From assembly GCA_027493545.1 (NCBI GenBank), contig JAOSKR010000001.1, positions 1 to 64,000 of the forward strand: a DNA stretch of 64,000 nt. The letters are read 5' to 3'. Position 1 is the stretch's first letter; each line of letters starts with the position of its first letter. The stretch comes from Roseovarius sp. (lineage in GTDB: Bacteria > Pseudomonadota > Alphaproteobacteria > Rhodobacterales > Rhodobacteraceae). The position numbers were made by a program, and so were the translations under genes. This document shows, piece by piece, positions 20,147 through 29,331 of this stretch. The notes under the pieces are model-generated. The model ran no database searches. It saw only the letters and a program-made list of their open reading frames with translations, and was not told where the DNA came from.

Positions 20147-20288
20147 TCATCCGTCACAGGATTGGCCCTGTGGGCCAATGCGCCATGGCACGCGCCAGCT
20201 ATCTGGAGAGCGCGCGCGCCATGGCGCTTGCCACCCCGCCACTGGCCTGGTTTTGCGCCGCCGCGTGGCCGGATTTGTCTCCGCCGTT

Positions 20289-21903
20289 GACAGACATGCA
20301 GCGTGAAGCCTCGATCGAGGATCAGGTGCGGGTTTGCTCGCGGTTGATCGAAGCCCAGGGCTGGACGCCGGGTGAAGTGTACGCTGACATGGGGCTCAGC
20401 GGTGCGACCCACCTGCGACCCAGTTTCCAGAGACTTCTGGAGGACGCGCGAAACCATAAGTTCGATGTCGTCGTAGCTGAGAGCATTGACCGGATCAGCC
20501 GCGACCAGGAGCATATCGCGGGCTTTCACAAACAGATGACCTTCAACGGAATCATCACGCACACCGTATCCGAAGGCGCAATCAGCGAGTTGCATATCGG
20601 GCTCAAAGGCACCATGGGCGCGCTGTTCCTGCGGGATTTGGCGAGCAAGACCCATCGCGGCCTGGAAGGCCGGGTGCGCCAAGGCAGGGCGGCGGGTGGC
20701 ATTTCCTTCGGCTACCGGATGGTGCGCGAGCCTCTCCCCGATGGAACCTTCACCACGGGTGAGCGCGAGATTATCGCCGAAGAGGCTGCAACCGTGCGGC
20801 GCATTTTCTCCGGAGTATCTGGACGGCCGCAGCCCCCGCAAACATCGCGGCGCGGCTCAACAAGGAGGGCGTCGCGGGACCGCGCGGCAGCACTTGGGGT
20901 GCATCGACGATCTATGGCAACTGGAAGCGCGGAACCGGCATCCTCAACAATGAACTCTATGTCGGCAAGATCGTCTGGAACCGGCAGTCCTTCATCAAGG
21001 ACCCCGACACCGGCAAGCGGCAAGCCCGCCCGAATCCGCCAGAAGAATGGGTGATCGAGGAGGTGCCGCACCTGCGGATCATCGATGACGGGCTCTGGGA
21101 CAAGGTGAAGGCGCGGCAGAAGGAGACCCGTGCCGCCATGGGGGTCGATGGCTCACCGCGCCCCGAGCGGGCCAAGCGACCGCGCTACCTGTTTTCCGGG
21201 CTTCTGGCCTGCGGCTGCTGCGGCGGCAGCTTCACGCTGGTTGGCAAGACCCGCTACGGCTGCGCCTCGGCCCGCAACAAGGGCACCTGCAACAATCGTC
21301 AGACGATTGAACGGTCGGTGCTGGAGGAACGAGTGCTCGCCGGCTTGCGGAACCGGCTGCTGGACGCCGATCTGATCGCGGAGTTCGTCGAGGCCTACCG
21401 GATCGAATACAACAGCCTGAAGCGCGAAGAGCGGGCGGCCAAGGTCAACGCCAAGCGGGAACTCGGCAAGGTCCAGAAAAAGATTGACGAGGTCGTCGAA
21501 GCTGTCTGCGAGGGGCTCTATCACCCCTCGATGAAGGAAAAGCTGACCAAGGTTGGAGACGCGGAAAGCAGAATTGACGGCGCTCCTCGATGAACCCGAG
21601 GACGAACCCCTGCGCCTGCACCCCGGTCTGGCGCAGGTCTACCGGGCCAAGGTTGACGAACTGGTTCAGGCACTGAACGCCGAAGGCGCGAAGAACGAGG
21701 CCGGACGCATCCTGCGGGGGCTCGTGTCCGAGATTCGGCTGATCCCAGAGGCAGACAGCATGACCATCGAGCTGGTCGGTGAACTGGCCGCGATCATGGC
21801 CCTGGAAGGCCCCTTGAACGCGAAAGCCCCGGGGGCTGCCCAGGGCTGTTCGGTAACAATGGTTGCGGGAGCAGGATTTGAACCTGCGACCTTCAGGTTA
21901 TGA
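20289..21903 (+). pseudogene. large serine recombinase, 5'-truncated and frameshifted
   Basis: From MQREASIEDQVRVCSRLIEA onward this is a resolvase/invertase catalytic domain (FDVVVAESIDRISRDQEHIA, LHIGLKGTMGALFLRDLASK, GGISFGYRMVREP). It is followed by the recombinase domain (WGASTIYGNWKRGTGILNNE, YVGKIVWNRQSFI), the zinc ribbon (YLFSGLLACGCCGG...YGCASARNKGTCNN) and a coiled coil near 21420-21530. The first codons, which would carry the YARYS catalytic serine, are replaced by the IS21 right end. Breaks lie near 20815, 20845 and 21575. The last 15 or so codons read through a tRNA segment and are probably not true protein. Confidence 0.82.
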
Positions 21904-21904
21904 G
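21860..21904 (-). other. 3' half of tRNA-Met(CAU): attachment-site scar
   Basis: The minus strand from 21904 to 21860 reads CTCATAACCTGAAGG, then TCGCAGGTTCAAATCCTGCT and CCCGCAACCA: anticodon CAU, variable loop, a complete T arm (GCAGG/CCTGC), the acceptor 3' strand and an encoded CCA. The 5' half is absent; sequence beyond 21905 does not pair. Half-tRNAs of this type are left where an integrative element used the tRNA 3' end as its attachment site. It lies at the end of the serine recombinase and 1.8 kb before the tyrosine integrase gene. Confidence 0.8.
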
Positions 21905-22089
21905 TCGTGTCGAGCGAACCATGAACAATCACTCGGAAGCGCGAGTTCTTTCGCAGTTTCCGACACTTGCCGATCCCGCACACGAGGCTCCGCTGCGCAC
22001 GATCTGTCGGGATTGCGCAGCGTTTTTCGGCCTCGTGCTTCCACAATGCTTCCAACGGGCCGGAACCTGGTTTTCCGGTAGCACGAGCA
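21905..22089. other. intergenic stretch after the tRNA scar
   Basis: 185 bp with no gene I can support and no second copy of the tRNA half. It separates the recombinase remnant from the DUF6880 gene. Confidence 0.4.
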
Positions 22090-23529
22090 TCAGGCGGCGG
22101 TAAGCGACCAGAAGCCGAACTTCCTGCCGTGCTCCTCCTTCAGCCGGGCGACGTAGGCGTCGATGCGTCTCGAACGCTCCGAAGTCCGGGATGTCGCCCG
22201 CGAGCCGAGCGCAGCTGGCGAGGTGCTCCGCGGCATAGCGATACCGCTTCGCCCGCGACTTGGTGAGCGTGAAGTCGACCATCGCGCGGAGCACCAGCGT
22301 CGCGGCCAGCGGATGACGCTCTGACAGGGCCTCCGCCGCGGGGGCGAGATACTCGTAGTGATCCCCGTCGATCTCGTCGTGCCGGGTCACCAGGAGGTCT
22401 GCGGCGCGATCCAGCGCCGGCCAGTCGAGGAAGAACTGCAGGGCGTGAAGAAGGCTCGGATGGGCCATGGCGTGCGCCATCGCCCGCTCCTCAGCTTCTA
22501 TGTCGTCGAAGTCGGGAAGCCGCTTGAGATAGGCCCGCAGGTAGCTGTCGGAGAGCGTGCGCTCGAAGCAGTCCCACCGGAACGCCTGCGCCTCCTCGCC
22601 GCGACCCAGCGCCTCCAGCGTCTGCAGGCGGATGTCCTGCCAGGCCAACGGAACCCGCAAGCCGTCGCCGAGCTCCGCGCGCTCGAGGAACCCCAGCGCC
22701 TCGCCTGCCCTGCCGGCCGCGAGCAGGCGTTGCGCGATCTCGGCCGCGATCTGCGGCACCTTGCGCGTCTTCGGATCGTACTGCGCAATGAAGCCGTCGA
22801 CGTCGCCCTGCGCGTCGGCGATGTCCTTGAGCGCCATGACCACCGTGCTCGCGCGCTCGCGCGCCCGCATCTCGTGCTCGTAGGTGGTGCCGCCCGTGCC
22901 CCAGCCCACCGCTTTCCATTGGTCTTTCGGCGGCACCGGCACGGGCGAACGACCGAGTTCTTCGGCCATCGATTTCAGGGCCGCCAACCCCTCGTCGCCG
23001 AGCGCCGGCGCCATGATGCCGATCAAGCCGTCATACTGGCCATAACCGTTGTCCTGCAGCGCATCGAGGACAGTGCCGGCGAGCGCCTGCGGATCAGGCC
23101 GGACCTTCTCGGCGAGCTGACCCAGATCGGCGCAGGCCTGGTGGAAGATGCCGATGACGGTGCCGCTGGAGTCGTCACAGCGCTCGAAGACGGGCGTGGC
23201 GAGCGCCACGAACCGCCACATGAGCGTCAGCGCCTCATCGGGATCGGCGGGTGCGATCTGCTCGACGATGGCGCGCCGCTGGGTTTCGAGATCGGTGACC
23301 AGTGCCTTGCGGTTCTTCCAGTGATGAAACTGCGGGCGCGGGCGATGCTTGTCAGCCGCTTGGTGATCTCCCGCGCGGCCTCCCTCGGGCTCTGGGTTCC
23401 CGCCAGCGCGAGCCGCAGCTTGCGCTTGGCCGCCGCATTGCCGGTGCTGACCTCGATCAGCAATTCCGCCAGGCGCTCGGCGCCCAGCGCTTCGAGGTTC
23501 TTCGCATTGAGGGTGGTCTTGGAAGCCAT
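22090..23529 (-). pseudogene. DUF6880-type protein, frameshifted
   Basis: Start at 23529 (MASKTTLNAKNLEALGAERL, AELLIEVSTGNAAAKRKLRL), shifting near 23325 to KNRKALVTDLETQRRAIVEQ and a long helical-repeat body (FVALATPVFERCDDSSGTVI, QRLLAAGRAGEALGFLERAE, AMAHPSLLHALQFFLDWPAL). A second shift near 22170 leads to the natural end AYVARLKEEHGRKFGFWSLT at 22090. About 480 codons. Soluble, all-helical and TPR-like. I know no function. It lies between the tRNA scar and the integrase, pointing away from the integrase. Confidence 0.65.
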
Positions 23530-23748
23530 CGGATCGCCAGTTTCTTTTCTCCGAGCCTATCAGCGGTCCGCGGGCGCCGGAACCTGCGTTCTGATTCGCT
23601 GGGCTCGTCGATTTCCCGCGCCAGCGCGCCGAAACGCCTTGCGCGGAAACGCGAGGCATTTCCTTTTTCTTCGAAATTTCAGTGTGTTCGTTGACTGTCG
23701 CCCGCGCTTCAGCACTGTGGAACGGCGAGAGAACCACCGAAGGCCGCC

Positions 23749-24903
23749 ATGCCCAGGATCACCAAACGCCTAGTCGACGCCGCAGAAGCCCGCCAAGCCG
23801 AATACTTCGTCTGGGACAGCGAGATCCCCGGCTTCGGGCTGCGCGTGCTGCCGAGCGGCCGCAAGGGCTACGTGGTCCAGTATCGCGCCGGACGCCGATC
23901 CCGGCGGATCAGCCTCGGGCCCAGCACGGTCCTGACCTGCGAGCAGGCGCGCAACCGCGCCATCGCTATCGTAGCCGCCGCGCGCAATGGCGCGGACCCC
24001 GCCGCCGAGCGGGATGCGGGGCGCAAGGCGATCACCGTGAAGGAGCTGGCCGAGCGGTTCGACAAGGAGCACATCGCGATCCGGGTGAAGGCGAGCACGG
24101 CCAAGGAGTATCGCCGGAACCTCGAACGCTTCATCCTGCCCGCGCTCGGGCAGCTCACGGTCACGGGCATCACCCGGGCGGACGTGGCGAAGTTCCACCA
24201 CGACCTCCGCCACATCCCCTATCAGGCGAACCGCTGCCTCGAAGTGATCTCGAAGATGTTCAGCCTGGCCGAGATGTGGGGGCTGCGTCCGGATGGCACC
24301 AACCCGCGAAAGCACATCCGGAAGTATCCCGAGGAGAAGCGCGAACGCTTTCTCAGCGCGGCGGAACTGCGCCGGATCGGCGAGGTGCTGCGCGAGATGG
24401 AGGCAGAGAGGATCGAACTGCCTTCGGCCATCCTCGCCGCCCGCCTGCTGATCCTGACCGGCTGCCGGCTGAACGAGATCATGACATTGCAGTGGGCGCA
24501 CGTCGATCTGGCCGAGCGCGTCCTGCGCTTGCCGGATTCCAAGTCCGGCGCGAAGGTCGTCCATCTCGGTCAGCCCGCCGTCGACCTGCTCCGCGACGCC
24601 CAGCGCATCGAAGGCAACCCGTGGGTCATCTTCGGCACCCTGCCGGGCAAGCGCCTGAGTGATCTGCAGCCCTTCTGGCAGCGCGTCCGCGCCCGCGCCG
24701 GCGTCAAGGACGTCCGCATCCACGACCTGCGCCACACCTTCGCGTCGACGGCAGTCGCCTCGGGTCAGGGCCTGCCCATGATCGGCAAGCTGCTCGGCCA
24801 CACGCAGGTCCAGACCACGGCGCGCTACGCCCACCTCGCCGCCGAGCCGGTGAGGCTTGCCGCAAACGACGTGTCCGGAACCCTCTCGACTTACCTGAAC
24901 TGA
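23749..24903 (+). CDS. tyrosine-type site-specific integrase
   Basis: 384 residues, full length and unbroken. The N-terminal part (KRLVDAAEARQAEYFVWDSE, IPGFGLRVLPSGRKGYVVQY) is the integrase DNA-binding arm. A core-binding SAM-like domain follows (about 95-180, RVKASTAKEYRRNLERFILP). The catalytic domain has Arg in LTGCRLNEIM, the His-x-x-Arg pair in IHDLRHTFAS, His in GKLLGHTQVQTT and the nucleophile Tyr in ARYAHLAAEP. It would insert or excise the island it sits on, and the nearest candidate attachment site is the tRNA half at 21860. The start ATG 23749 is the first in frame. Confidence 0.93.
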   Translation: MPRITKRLVDAAEARQAEYFVWDSEIPGFGLRVLPSGRKGYVVQYRAGRRSRRISLGPSTVLTCEQARNRAIAIVAAARNGADPAAERDAGRKAITVKELAERFDKEHIAIRVKASTAKEYRRNLERFILPALGQLTVTGITRADVAKFHHDLRHIPYQANRCLEVISKMFSLAEMWGLRPDGTNPRKHIRKYPEEKRERFLSAAELRRIGEVLREMEAERIELPSAILAARLLILTGCRLNEIMTLQWAHVDLAERVLRLPDSKSGAKVVHLGQPAVDLLRDAQRIEGNPWVIFGTLPGKRLSDLQPFWQRVRARAGVKDVRIHDLRHTFASTAVASGQGLPMIGKLLGHTQVQTTARYAHLAAEPVRLAANDVSGTLSTYLN

Positions 24904-25003
24904 TCAGGCGGCTCGGCCCGAGCCAATCTGCGAGAAGCACGCTTGTTGCTTCCGCAATTTTCCACTATTTTCTCGCCATCGCTCCCGAGGGGCCGTGCCG
25001 CCA

Positions 25004-25201
25004 ATGAGCATAGAAATCCTGACCATCCGAGAGGTCGCCGAGTATCTCAAGATCAATGAGAAGACGGCCTATCGCCTTGCGGGAGAGGGCAAACTCCCAG
25101 GATTCAAAGTCGGCGGCGCATGGCGCTTTCGGAAGGACGAAATCGAGAAGCTGACCAAGGGCAGCACGAAACAAACCGAAGACGGGAAAGACACTGAATG
25201 A
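25004..25201 (+). CDS. excisionase-family HTH protein
   Basis: 65 residues from ATG 25004 (a GTG three codons upstream is less likely). LTIREVAEYLKINEKTAYRL, GKLPGFKVGGAWRFRKDEIE is a MerR-like winged HTH of the excisionase (Xis, helix_turn_helix_17) group. The stop overlaps the hsdM start by four bases, so it is the first gene of the restriction operon rather than simply an integrase partner. It could regulate that operon or direct excision by the upstream integrase. Confidence 0.85.
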   Translation: MSIEILTIREVAEYLKINEKTAYRLAGEGKLPGFKVGGAWRFRKDEIEKLTKGSTKQTEDGKDTE

Positions 25202-27374
25202 CCGCCACTCAGCAAGATCTCATCAACTTCATCTTTGGGATCGCGAACAAGCTGCGTGGACCCTACCGGCCGCCACAGTATCGACGCGTCATGTTGCCAA
25301 TGACCGTGCTGCGGCGCCTCGACTGCGTACTTGAGCCCACCAAAGATGCCGTGCTCAAAGAGTACGAGAAGCTGAAGGCGCAGGGCCTGCCGGACCGCGC
25401 CATCCACGGCAAGCTGGCGAAGATCGCCGCGAAAGACCGGAGCCAACCACTCTACAACGTCAGCCCATTCACCTTCGCCAAGCTGCTCGGGGACCCCCGA
25501 CAACATCGGGCGCAACCTCGTCGCCTACATCAAGAGCTTTTCGCCCAAGGCGCAGGAGATCTTCGACAAGTTCGAGTTCGAGAAGGAAATCGAAAAGCTC
25601 GATAACGCGAACCGCCTGTTCCTGATTGTCAGGGAGTTCGCCGGCGTCGATCTGCACCCCAAGCGCGTCGATAACATGCAGATGGGCTACGTCTTCGAAG
25701 AGCTCGTCCGGAAGTTCAACGAACAGGCCAACGAGGAGGCCGGGGACCACTTCACCCCGCGCGAGGTCATCCGTCTCATGGCACATCTCCTCTACACAGA
25801 GGACGAGGACGTCTACACGCCGAACATCGTGCGCACGATCTACGACCCGACCTGCGGCACCGGCGGCATGCTTTCCGTATCGGAAGAGTACATCACGCGG
25901 GACGGGCACAACCCTGATGCTCACCTCGAGCTCTTCGGCCAGGAGTACAACGAGGAGTCATGGGCGATCTGCTGTTCGGACATGCTGATCAAGGACGAGC
26001 CCGTCGACAACATCGCCTTCGGTGACACCCTGGGCGACGGCAAGACCTTCGACGGCCATCCGGACAAGAAGTTCCACTACATGCTGGCGAACCCGCCCTT
26101 CGGAGTGGAGTGGAAACCCGAGAAGGATGAGGTCGAGAAGGAATACAACAGCCTCGGTTTCAAGGGCCGCTTCGGCCCGGGACTGCCCCGCATCAGCGAT
26201 GGCGCGTTGCTGTTCCTTCTGCACATGATCTCGAAGATGCACCCGTCGCCCGACGACGGTGGCGAGGGCTCGAAGATCGCGATCGTGTTCAATGGCTCGC
26301 CCCTCTTCGCGGGGGAACCGGGGCCGAGCGAAAGCAACATCCGTCGCTGGATCATCGAGAACGACTGGCTCGACGCCATCGTCGCCCTGCCAGATCAGCT
26401 GTTCTACAACACCGGAATCTACACCTACATCTGGCTTGTCTCGAATCGGAAGCCCGCGGCGCGCAAGGGGAAGGTCCATCTCATCGATGCGACCAGGCAC
26501 TTCCGCAAGATGACCAAGAGCCTCGGCAACAAGCGCAACGAACTCAGCGACGACCACATCTCCGAGATCACGCGCCTCTACGCCAACTTCGTGAATGGCG
26601 AGACGTCGAAGGTCCAGGTCAACGGCGCGGTGGAAGAGCGCGTCTGCAGCAAGGTCTTCGACAACCGCGAGTTCGGTTTCCTCAAGCTCACCGTGGAACG
26701 CCCTCTGCGGCTGAACTTCCGGGCATCGCCCGACCGCATCGAGCGCCTGAAGGATGAGAGCGCGTTCAGGCAGCTGGCCGAGAGCAAGAAGCGCAAGGAC
26801 GAGAAGGCGCGCGCAGCCGAAATCGCCGCGGGTGAAGCAGAGCAGGCGGCGATACTCGAGGTCCTCGGCAAACTGGATCCGGAGTCGCTCTACAAGGGAC
26901 AGGGAGGAGTTCACCGAGGTCGTCAACGACGCCTTCAAGAAGGCCGGCGTCAAGATCAAGGCGCCGATCCGCAAGGCCATCCTCTCTGCCCTGTCGGAGC
27001 GCGACCCGACCGCCAATCCCTGCCTCGACAGCAACGGTGACCCCGAGCCCGATCCGCAGCTGCGGGACACGGAAATCGTGCCGCTGCCGGCGGACGCGCC
27101 GATGCCGCTCCCCATCGGCTACGACAAGGACGCGGACAATCGCACGCTCGTGGCGCTATTCCGTGACCACTGTGAAGACTACCTCGCGCGGGAGGTGCTG
27201 CCGCACTGGGACGATGCCCGGATCGACTATTCGAAGACGAAGGTCGGCTACGAGATCCCGCTCAACCGCCACTTCTACGTCTACGAGCCCCCGCGGCCAC
27301 TGGAAGACATAGAGCGGGACATCAAGACGCTGGAAGGGGAAATTCTAGACCTCCTCAAGGAGGCCGTCGCGTGA
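25198..27374 (+). pseudogene. hsdM: type I restriction-modification methylase subunit HsdM, frameshifted
   Basis: The N-terminal HsdM bundle (ATQQDLINFIFGIANKLRGP, YRRVMLPMTVLRRLDCVLEP) leads to EEAGDHFTPREVIRLM, the SAM box YDPTCGTGGMLSVSEEYITR, FGDTL and the catalytic NPPFGVEWKPEKD. The target is adenine N6. Breaks: five C at 25494-25498 (four expected for GDPDNIGRNL) and GGG at 26896-26898 (two expected). The rest reads to KTLEGEILDLLKEAVA. About 725 codons, slightly long for HsdM because of a C-terminal helical extension. It overlaps both neighbours by four bases. Confidence 0.92.
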
Positions 27375-28701
27375 CTACGTCCTACGAGGATTATCGGGAT
27401 GCCAATTCCCGCTGGATCGACCGAATTCCGGCCCACTGGCGCATAGAACGGCTGAAGTTCGTTGCTCGCCCACAAGCCAGTAACGTCGACAAGCATAGCA
27501 AGGACGACGAAATCCCTGTCCGCCTGTGCAATTACACCGACGTCTACAACAATGCGCAGATCACCGCTGACATGGACTTCATGGAGGCGACGGCGACAGA
27601 GGCCGAGATCGAGAAGTTCACGCTAACCGATGACGAGGTGATCATTACCAAGGACTCGGAGTCCTGGGAAGATATCGCAGTCCCGGCCCACGTCCCTAGG
27701 GCAATCGATGGCGTGCTATGTGGCTACCACCTGACCCAGATCCGACCAGATAACGAGCAACTGGATGGTCGCTATCTTTATTACCAGCTCTGTTCGGCCG
27801 AGCTGAATAGGCAGTTCCAGGTGAAGGCCAATGGCGTCACACGTTTCGGCCTTCCCGCGTACCACATTGACAATTCAGAGATCATCGTGCCTCCGCTCAC
27901 TGAGCAGAAGCAAATTGCGAGGTACCTTGATGAACGGCTTTCGCGGATAGACCGCCTAATTGACAAGCGGGAAGCATTGATTCCGCTTCTTCTTGAGAAG
28001 AAGGTGTCTCTCATCGTCGCGAAGCTCTCGCAGGGTGAAAGCCCCGAATCCGAAGTGAAATCTACAGGATTGGACTATCTCCCGAAGATTCCATCCCACT
28101 GGAATCTTGTCAGACTCCGCTTTGCGGCAGAGATAAATCCCTCGGCGTCAGAGATACTGCTTCCTGCTGATACTTTGGTTTCATTTGTGCCAATGGAGGC
28201 CGTTGGCGAATACGGCGGCCTTACTCTGGATCGCGAGAAAGCACTAGATGAGATTGGCCAAGGTTACACATATTTCCGTGATCTCGATGTGGTCGTGGCC
28301 AAGATCACGCCATGCTTTGAGAATGGGAAAGGCGCTCTCGCCAATAACCTGACGAACGGTGTGGCCTTTGGCACAACCGAACTTCATGTTCTCAGAGCCA
28401 GAACGGAAGTCTACCCCCGTTTCTATTCTATATAACGATTTCATATTTTTTCAGAAATGTTGGCGAGTCTCGGATGTATGGAGCTGGAGGGCAGAAGCGG
28501 ATTCCCGAGCTGTTCGTAAAGGACATCCGTATACCGCTACCCCCAATTGAAGAGCAAAGAAAAATTGCTGCCGCTGTAGAGGCGGAGTCCAAAGTTATTT
28601 CGGACCAGATTGAGAAGATAAGAGAGCACGTACGCACTCTGAGAGAGTACCGAGCAGCGGTTATTACTCAGGCTGTTACTGGCACGTTCAAGGTGGTCTG
28701 A
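27371..28701 (+). pseudogene. hsdS: type I restriction-modification specificity subunit HsdS, frameshifted
   Basis: Two target-recognition domains with the conserved joints: WIDRIPAHWRIERLKFVARP at the start, IIVPPLTEQKQIARYLDERL after the first domain, YLPKIPSHWNLVRLRFAAEI opening the second, and IPLPPIEEQRKIAAAVEAES at the end. A missing T near 28425 breaks the frame in PRF-LFYITISYFF. It would recognise a split DNA site with HsdM. It overlaps hsdM by four bases and is followed directly by an unknown gene. The second recognition domain is AT-richer than its surroundings, common for exchanged specificity domains. Confidence 0.92.
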
Positions 28702-29314
28702 ATGACCATCAACGCCCGCGGATATCTCGATCACCTGAAGGTTTACCTGAATACCGCCTGCTACGGAAAAACCTGCCCGGCGAACGAGTCGCGTGGCATC
28801 AGCGAGAAGCAGCTCGTTCTTTCGGAGAAGGTCGAAGGCACAAGCCGTCGCCGCAAGGTGACGCTCGAGTTCGACGACGACGCCTTCGCCATCAAGCTGG
28901 ATCAGGGCAACGATCCGCTGTTTCACTTCCTGACGAACGGCGATGGTCACCTCTGGTCCCGCCGCTGCGATTTCGTCGTGTTCGAGCGTCGGGGCGAGCG
29001 GCTGCATGCCCACTGCATCGAGTTCAAGGAAGCCTCGACCCGGATCCCGGTCGATAACATCTTCCTGCAGCTCAGGGCAGCGGGAAGCGTGGTGTCGTAG
29101 CCTGCACAAGATTCTTGGCGCCTATGTAGACGAGGCCAAGAGGATCAACCTGTCGTGCTATGTCTTCACCGGGTGCCAGAACCCCGCGCCGGACCTGGAC
29201 GACACCGGAAAGTATTTGAGGAAGCACCCGTCGATCCGACACTATCTTTTCGAGGAAGCGGACGGGATGAATTTGAAGGACCTGGAGAATTCCACCGTGA
29301 AGGTCATTCAGTAA
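28702..29314 (+). pseudogene. unknown gene between hsdS and hsdR, frameshifted
   Basis: First frame MTINARGYLDHLKVYLNTAC ... RRCDFVVFERRGERLHAHCI, EFKEASTRIPVDNIFLQL. After a shift near 29085 it continues RSLHKILGAYVDEAKRINLS, CYVFTGCQNPAP and ends LKDLENSTVKVIQ. About 204 codons. The DFVVF...IEFKEA pair resembles the core of a PD-(D/E)XK nuclease fold (Asp, then E-x-K), but this is only a pattern match. It starts at the base after the hsdS stop, so it belongs to the operon. I do not recognise the family. Confidence 0.6.
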
Positions 29315-29331
29315 AGCTTGGGAGGGCCGCC

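Larger units (their letters stand above)
17881..20290 (+). mobile_element. IS21-family element, left end missing, genes broken
   Basis: Carries istA and istB in the usual order with a 4-bp overlap. It appears to end at TTGACA (20285-20290), the same tip found at 3515-3520, and this tip lies within the serine recombinase frame. An inverted pair GCGCCATGGC (20179) and GCCATGGCGC (20218) lies in its right end. The left terminal repeats are not visible, and IS5 debris takes their place. This IS21 is not the same copy as the fragment at 3242. Confidence 0.7.

Noticed and set aside
20179..20227. GCGCCATGGC/GCCATGGCGC pair as a regulatory operator
   Set aside because: It lies in the IS21 right end and is better seen as part of that element's terminal structure.
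21840..21903. C-terminal VAGAGFEPATFRL as part of the recombinase
   Set aside because: This is the well-known translation of a tRNA 3' half; treated as attachment-site sequence.
22358..23773. 471-codon plus-strand frame opposite the DUF6880 gene
   Set aside because: Low-complexity Arg/Leu/Ala text; the minus strand is the coding one.
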